Part shown: piece by piece, positions 8,364 through 10,697 of the stretch | Position numbering within the stretch: the first letter of the stretch is position 1 | Layout: each line of letters opens with the position of its first letter | Assembly (NCBI GenBank): GCA_913055135.1 | Contig: CAJXJV010000028.1 | Location: 1-10,697, forward strand | Reading direction: 5' to 3' | Length of the DNA stretch: 10,697 nt | Source of the DNA: an uncultured Desulfurobacterium sp. | Lineage (GTDB): Bacteria; Aquificota; Aquificia; Desulfurobacteriales; Desulfurobacteriaceae | Notes under the pieces: generated by a model | Told to the model about the DNA's origin: nothing | The model's database searches: none | The model's input: only the letters and a program-made list of their open reading frames with translations | Translations under genes and position numbers: made by a program

Positions 8364-8903
8364 TTATATAGCTTCCTTTTTAATATTCACACCGTAAGTA
8401 GCTAAAACTTCCAGAAATTCTCTATTAAGCTTATTTCTCCATCTATTTAAAGCTATTTGAAAACCTGAAGGTTTCTTAGGTTTGTAAAGAAGAACCATTC
8501 CTGCTTCTTCTGGTGTCTTACTTCCTTTTTTTTGATTACACTCAGAGCAGCAAGTAACTAAGTTTGTCCACTCCCACTTACCGCCCCTGCTCTTTGGAAC
8601 AATGTGGTCAACTGTGACCTCACTGTCCTTTACTATTTTCCCACAGAAAGCACATGTGAAATTGTCCCTTATAAAGACAGCCCTTCTGGTTGGAGCTGAT
8701 GATTGCCAGTGTCTCATCAGAACGGGAATTCTGATAACAAGGGGTGCGGGATAATCCATAGTAGGAGAAGAGAGCTTCACACTTTCATAGTACTGGAGAA
8801 CTTCACACTTGTTGAGAAGGTCAAGAATAAAGGCTTTCTTGTGGGAAAAAATGGAAACAGGAGCATAGGTTCTGTCAAGAACCAGAACAGGATGTAGTTT
8901 CAT
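8364..8903 (-). CDS. HNH endonuclease family protein
   Basis: This is a 179-residue protein with a central HNH (beta-beta-alpha-metal) nuclease fold. The zinc-knuckle cysteines are C84xxC87 (CAFC) and C119xxC122 (CSEC). The catalytic core is VDHIVPKSRGG with Asp99-His100, followed by Asn114 in WTNLV and Asn123 in ECNQKKG. The N-terminal 75 residues (VLVLDRTYAPVSIF, then APLVIRIP) and the PEEAGM segment are typical of stand-alone HNH proteins widespread in cyanobacteria, Deinococcus and Aquificota. Their target is unknown, and repair, restriction and recombination roles have all been suggested. The ATG has a CAGGAGAT ribosome site (8910-8917) and a TATAAT box (8928-8933) upstream. It is convergent with guaB and divergent from the AGOG cassette. 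The motif set is complete, so it looks active. Confidence 0.92.
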   Translation of the reverse strand: MKLHPVLVLDRTYAPVSIFSHKKAFILDLLNKCEVLQYYESVKLSSPTMDYPAPLVIRIPVLMRHWQSSAPTRRAVFIRDNFTCAFCGKIVKDSEVTVDHIVPKSRGGKWEWTNLVTCCSECNQKKGSKTPEEAGMVLLYKPKKPSGFQIALNRWRNKLNREFLEVLATYGVNIKKEAI

Positions 8904-8960
8904 TTCCCGATCTCCTGAAGGTTAAATATTATATATTCCAGAATTTTAAAAGGAGCAATT
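8904..8960. promoter_or_regulatory. 57-bp divergent promoter region, HNH / AGOG cassette
   Basis: This AT-rich spacer holds a minus-strand TATAAT (8928-8933) for the HNH gene, with no good -35 box. It also has plus-strand TATTAT/TATATT sequences that could serve the AGOG cassette. The same A/T core thus offers -10 boxes in both directions, which would make the two transcripts compete. The plus-strand ribosome site AAGGAG is at 8950-8955. Promoter positions are not firm. Confidence 0.4.
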
Positions 8961-9695
8961 ATGGAAGACCTGCTGAAAGTCTTAAAAGAGTTTTCAAAAG
9001 AAGATATAGAAAGGCTTGAATCATTTGATAGACAGTACAGAGCTCTTGAGAAACTTCACAAAGAAATAAAAAATCCGCCAGATTTCCTTAAACTTGTCGT
9101 AATCAACGCGCTCATGTCCTACCAGCTTCAGATGAAGGGAGAAAAGTACTGGGAGACCTTCTCAGAGTTCTTCTCCGAAAAACCTGAAATCGAAAGATTT
9201 GAAGAGTTCATTAAGACTTACAACAAACGATTCTTGAATGCGAAACTTAAAAGACTGGATAAAGTCATAAAATGTGTTGAAAAGCTATTTTTAAACCACC
9301 CTTTAATAGATCTGGGTAAAGATTTAACCATTCTTGTGAAAGAACTTTCAGAGTGTCTCAATCAGAAAACAGACAGCAAAACAGTTGTCTTTGCTGCAAA
9401 GATGTTTATGTACGGCTACCGTATAGCTTTCGGCGAGAACCCTAAAAAGCTTGAAGAAATAGCAATCCCAATAGATTCAAGACTTTCAAAAATAAGCTCT
9501 GACAAAAACTTCTGGAAGGAACTTTCAGAAAAATCTGGAATACCTCAAATAAGACTTGATGCTGTCCTGTGGATACCAATGGGGCTGGAAGAAAGCTTCT
9601 TGAAAGAACTTCCAGAAGAACTTAAATTGAAAGTTGGGAGGATTATAGAGCTTGTCAGGGAAAAGAATAGCTCTCGTAACAGCTTGCGGAAATAA
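8961..9695 (+). CDS. Archaeal-type 8-oxoguanine DNA glycosylase / AP lyase (AGOG)
   Basis: This 244-residue protein matches the AGOG (OGG3) family of the helix-hairpin-helix DNA glycosylase superfamily, which removes 8-oxoguanine from DNA and nicks the abasic site. Shared blocks with Pyrobaculum AGOG, as I remember that sequence, are DRQYRA (23-28), INALMSYQLQMKGEKYWE (48-65), DLGKDLTILVKELS (117-130), SKTVVFAAKM (139-148), IPIDSRLSKI (169-178) and GIPQIRLDAVLW (193-204). The catalytic lysine (Lys140 in SKT) and aspartate (Asp172 in PIDSR) are present and even share the numbering of the archaeal enzyme. It starts at an ATG with AAGGAG five bases upstream. Its 3' end overlaps the next gene by 44 bp. 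AGOG is chiefly archaeal, so an origin by ancient transfer is likely but unproven. Confidence 0.88.
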   Translation: MEDLLKVLKEFSKEDIERLESFDRQYRALEKLHKEIKNPPDFLKLVVINALMSYQLQMKGEKYWETFSEFFSEKPEIERFEEFIKTYNKRFLNAKLKRLDKVIKCVEKLFLNHPLIDLGKDLTILVKELSECLNQKTDSKTVVFAAKMFMYGYRIAFGENPKKLEEIAIPIDSRLSKISSDKNFWKELSEKSGIPQIRLDAVLWIPMGLEESFLKELPEELKLKVGRIIELVREKNSSRNSLRK

Positions 9696-10110
9696 AAAAG
9701 AAAAGACTCCACAAGAAGCGGGGAAACTGTACAGGTCTGCAAGGATAAGACACCTCTACAGACGTTCAAAAGAATTAAACATTCCACTTTTTATCATCAG
9801 TGCAAAGTACGGTCTTGTAAGCGCCGATGAGATTATAGAACCTTACAACGCAGTTATGACAGATGAGAAGTGCAAAGAGTTGAAAGAAAAGATGCTGTCT
9901 AAACTAAGAGACTTTGACATTATCATATACTACAGGGGCGGAGCTCGGAAAACCTACTTAGACTGTATTTCTGAAGCTGCAAAAGAGCTCGAAAAAGAGT
10001 TAATAGTTTTTGGTTACGGAAATATGGGAGACATAGGAAAATTAACAGATATTTTAAATTCTGTGAGGAATACCGCAGATGGCACGAGAGATAGGAAACA
10101 TTGGAGTTAA
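9652..10110 (+). CDS. DUF6884-like protein of unknown function
   Basis: The 152-residue product begins at TTG (9652-9654), with GGGAGGAT about ten bases upstream. No ATG or GTG lies closer to the conserved beginning. Visible motifs are ALVTACGNKK (7-16), AGKLYRSARIRHLY (23-36), IISAKYGLVSADEIIEPY (48-65), YYRGGARKTY (93-102) and GYGNMGDIGKL (121-131). The pattern CGxxK, LYxS, SAKYGL and PY is the one I associate with DUF6884, found in bacteria, archaea and phages, with no established activity. A conserved Cys, Lys, Tyr and Gly-rich set suggests an enzyme acting on a small molecule or base, but that is inference. It overlaps AGOG upstream by 44 bp and the DUF2442 gene downstream by 32 bp, so the three are probably translated together. 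No signal peptide or membrane segment is present. Confidence 0.75.
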   Translation: MSGKRIALVTACGNKKEKTPQEAGKLYRSARIRHLYRRSKELNIPLFIISAKYGLVSADEIIEPYNAVMTDEKCKELKEKMLSKLRDFDIIIYYRGGARKTYLDCISEAAKELEKELIVFGYGNMGDIGKLTDILNSVRNTADGTRDRKHWS

Positions 10111-10351
10111 AAACATTCGTTTTACAGAAGATAAAATTTACTTTGAACTTAAAGACGGTAGAGAGATAGGAGTTCCTCTCGAATGGTTCCCGAGACTAAA
10201 GAATGCTACTTCTGAAGAGAGAGAAAACTACTACCTTACAGCAAACGGCACCGGAGTTCACTGGGAAAAGATAGATGAAGACATATCTATCAAGTATCTC
10301 CTTCAAGAAAAGTTTTACCTTCTCCAGAGCTCGGTTGAGAAAACTGTTTAA
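10079..10351 (+). CDS. DUF2442 domain protein
   Basis: This small 90-residue soluble protein has a complete DUF2442 domain: IYFELKDGREIGVPLEW, then FPRLKNATSEER, then YYLTANGTGVHW, and finally KIDEDISIKYLL. The function is not established. In many genomes DUF2442 genes sit beside a DUF4160 gene in toxin-antitoxin-like pairs, but no DUF4160 gene is visible here. The ATG at 10079 has GAGGA nine bases upstream. Its first 32 bp lie within the end of the DUF6884-like gene, the same stacked arrangement as the preceding junction. The stop lies about 58 bp before the IS256-family element, so the IS could have removed or displaced whatever followed. Confidence 0.88.
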   Translation: MAREIGNIGVKNIRFTEDKIYFELKDGREIGVPLEWFPRLKNATSEERENYYLTANGTGVHWEKIDEDISIKYLLQEKFYLLQSSVEKTV

Positions 10352-10353
10352 TA

Positions 10354-10431
10354 ATGCCGGGTAGGATGTATGAAAAATTTTTAGGGAAGAGGGTTATTAT
10401 CATCGAGTGGAGTGTCCACCCAAGTGTGTAA
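10354..10431 (+). pseudogene. Possible ORF start interrupted by the IS element
   Basis: An open frame beginning at ATG 10354 (or ATG 10366) reads MYEKFLGKRVIIIEW up to the apparent IS boundary, then runs into the IS end and stops at TAA 10429-10431. The peptide looks coding-like, but it is only about 15-19 codons before the IS. The GGGTAGG next to the second ATG is too close to be a good ribosome site. It could be the start of a fourth cassette gene split by the IS, or simple chance. Confidence 0.25.
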
Positions 10432-10468
10432 AAATTGGACACAAACCTAAAAGAAGGAGGGTGGACAC
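10412..10468 (+). promoter_or_regulatory. Inverted repeat in the IS leader that can mask the transposase ribosome site
   Basis: GTGTCCACCC (10412-10421) and GGGTGGACAC (10459-10468) are perfect 10-bp complements. The second arm covers the last two bases of the AAGGAGG ribosome site (10454-10460) and reaches the base before the ATG. TGGACACA occurs twice directly (10436-10443 and 10462-10469), so the first arm could alternatively pair over 7 bp with the inner copy and leave the ribosome site open. Confidence 0.55.
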
Positions 10469-10697
10469 ATGAAAAGGAAGTATGATCCAGAACTCATTAA
10501 GGATGACCTTAAAAAGCTCATCCAACAAACATTAAAAGAAGCATTAGAAGCAGAACTTGAAGAATTCCTTGGCTATTCAAAGTATGAGCGTACTGATTCT
10601 AACAACTCCAGAAACGGCTATATCTCCAAGACTGTTAAAACTGCAGCTGGAGAAGTAGAGATTGAAACTCCAAGAGATAGAAAGGGAGATTTTGAAC
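10469..10697 (+). CDS. IS256-family transposase, N-terminal part only
   Basis: The first 76 residues are visible, starting MKRKYDPELIKDD after a strong AAGGAGG ribosome site eight bases upstream. The family blocks are LEAELEEFLGYSKYER, then NNSRNGYISKTVKTAAGEV, then EIETPRDRKGDFE, the normal N-terminal DNA-binding region of Mutator-type transposases (about 400 residues). The DDE catalytic residues lie beyond the window, so integrity cannot be judged. These enzymes move the element by a copy-out-paste-in route and usually make 8-9 bp target duplications. Confidence 0.93.
   Translation, partial: MKRKYDPELIKDDLKKLIQQTLKEALEAELEEFLGYSKYERTDSNNSRNGYISKTVKTAAGEVEIETPRDRKGDFE

Larger units (their letters stand above)
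10410..10697 (+). mobile_element. Left part of an IS256-family (Mutator-type) insertion sequence, cut by window end
   Basis: The element is recognised by its transposase, which starts at 10469 and runs off the window. The left tip is placed near 10410 at GAGTGTCCACCC. The following TGTGTAAAA resembles the inner part of many IS256-family terminal repeats. The exact tip and any 8-9 bp target duplication cannot be fixed without the right end. Confidence 0.8.

Noticed and set aside
10079..10351. DUF4160/DUF2442 toxin-antitoxin-like pair
   Set aside because: Only the DUF2442 member is present. The upstream protein has DUF6884-like motifs and the short downstream frame does not look like DUF4160.

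Overview
The window looks like chromosomal DNA of a thermophilic bacterium, most likely Aquificota of the Desulfurobacteriaceae type. This is inferred from moderately AT-rich DNA, Lys/Glu-rich proteins, a transketolase split into two genes, an archaeal-type 8-oxoguanine glycosylase (AGOG) and a HEPN/MNT pair inside a housekeeping operon. No marker gene fixes the species, so the taxonomy is an inference.

Layout. (1) Positions 1-286, plus strand: the end of a trmFO tRNA methyltransferase gene that stops where the second half of the protein should continue. It shares a bidirectional terminator (301-323) with the operon arriving from the other side. (2) Positions 333-6778, minus strand: one tightly packed run transcribed in the order argH, HEPN, MNT, transketolase N-half, transketolase C-half, ctpA-type protease, BioH-like esterase, type IV prepilin-like protein. 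Most junctions overlap or abut (8 bp, 34 bp, 0 bp, 9 bp gap, ATGA, ATGA, 22 bp gap), which suggests one translationally coupled operon mixing arginine synthesis, pentose-phosphate metabolism, envelope proteolysis and a pilin. (3) Positions 6872-8338, plus strand: guaB (IMP dehydrogenase), divergent from argH, with a strong sigma70-type promoter and a bidirectional terminator. (4) Positions 8364-8903, minus strand: an HNH endonuclease convergent with guaB. (5) Positions 8961-10351, plus strand: a three-gene overlapping cassette of AGOG glycosylase/lyase, a DUF6884-like protein of unknown function and a DUF2442 protein. It is divergent from the HNH gene across 57 bp. (6) About 10410 to the window end: the left end of an IS256-family (Mutator-type) insertion sequence, with its transposase running off the window.

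The housekeeping genes are ordinary. The parts least explained by known biology are the AGOG/DUF6884/DUF2442 cassette next to an HNH nuclease and an IS element, the HEPN protein that lacks the usual RNase motif, the truncated trmFO, and an inverted repeat that could cover the ribosome binding site of the transposase. No gene-free stretch exceeds about 120 bases, and I saw no rRNA, tRNA, CRISPR array or replication origin.
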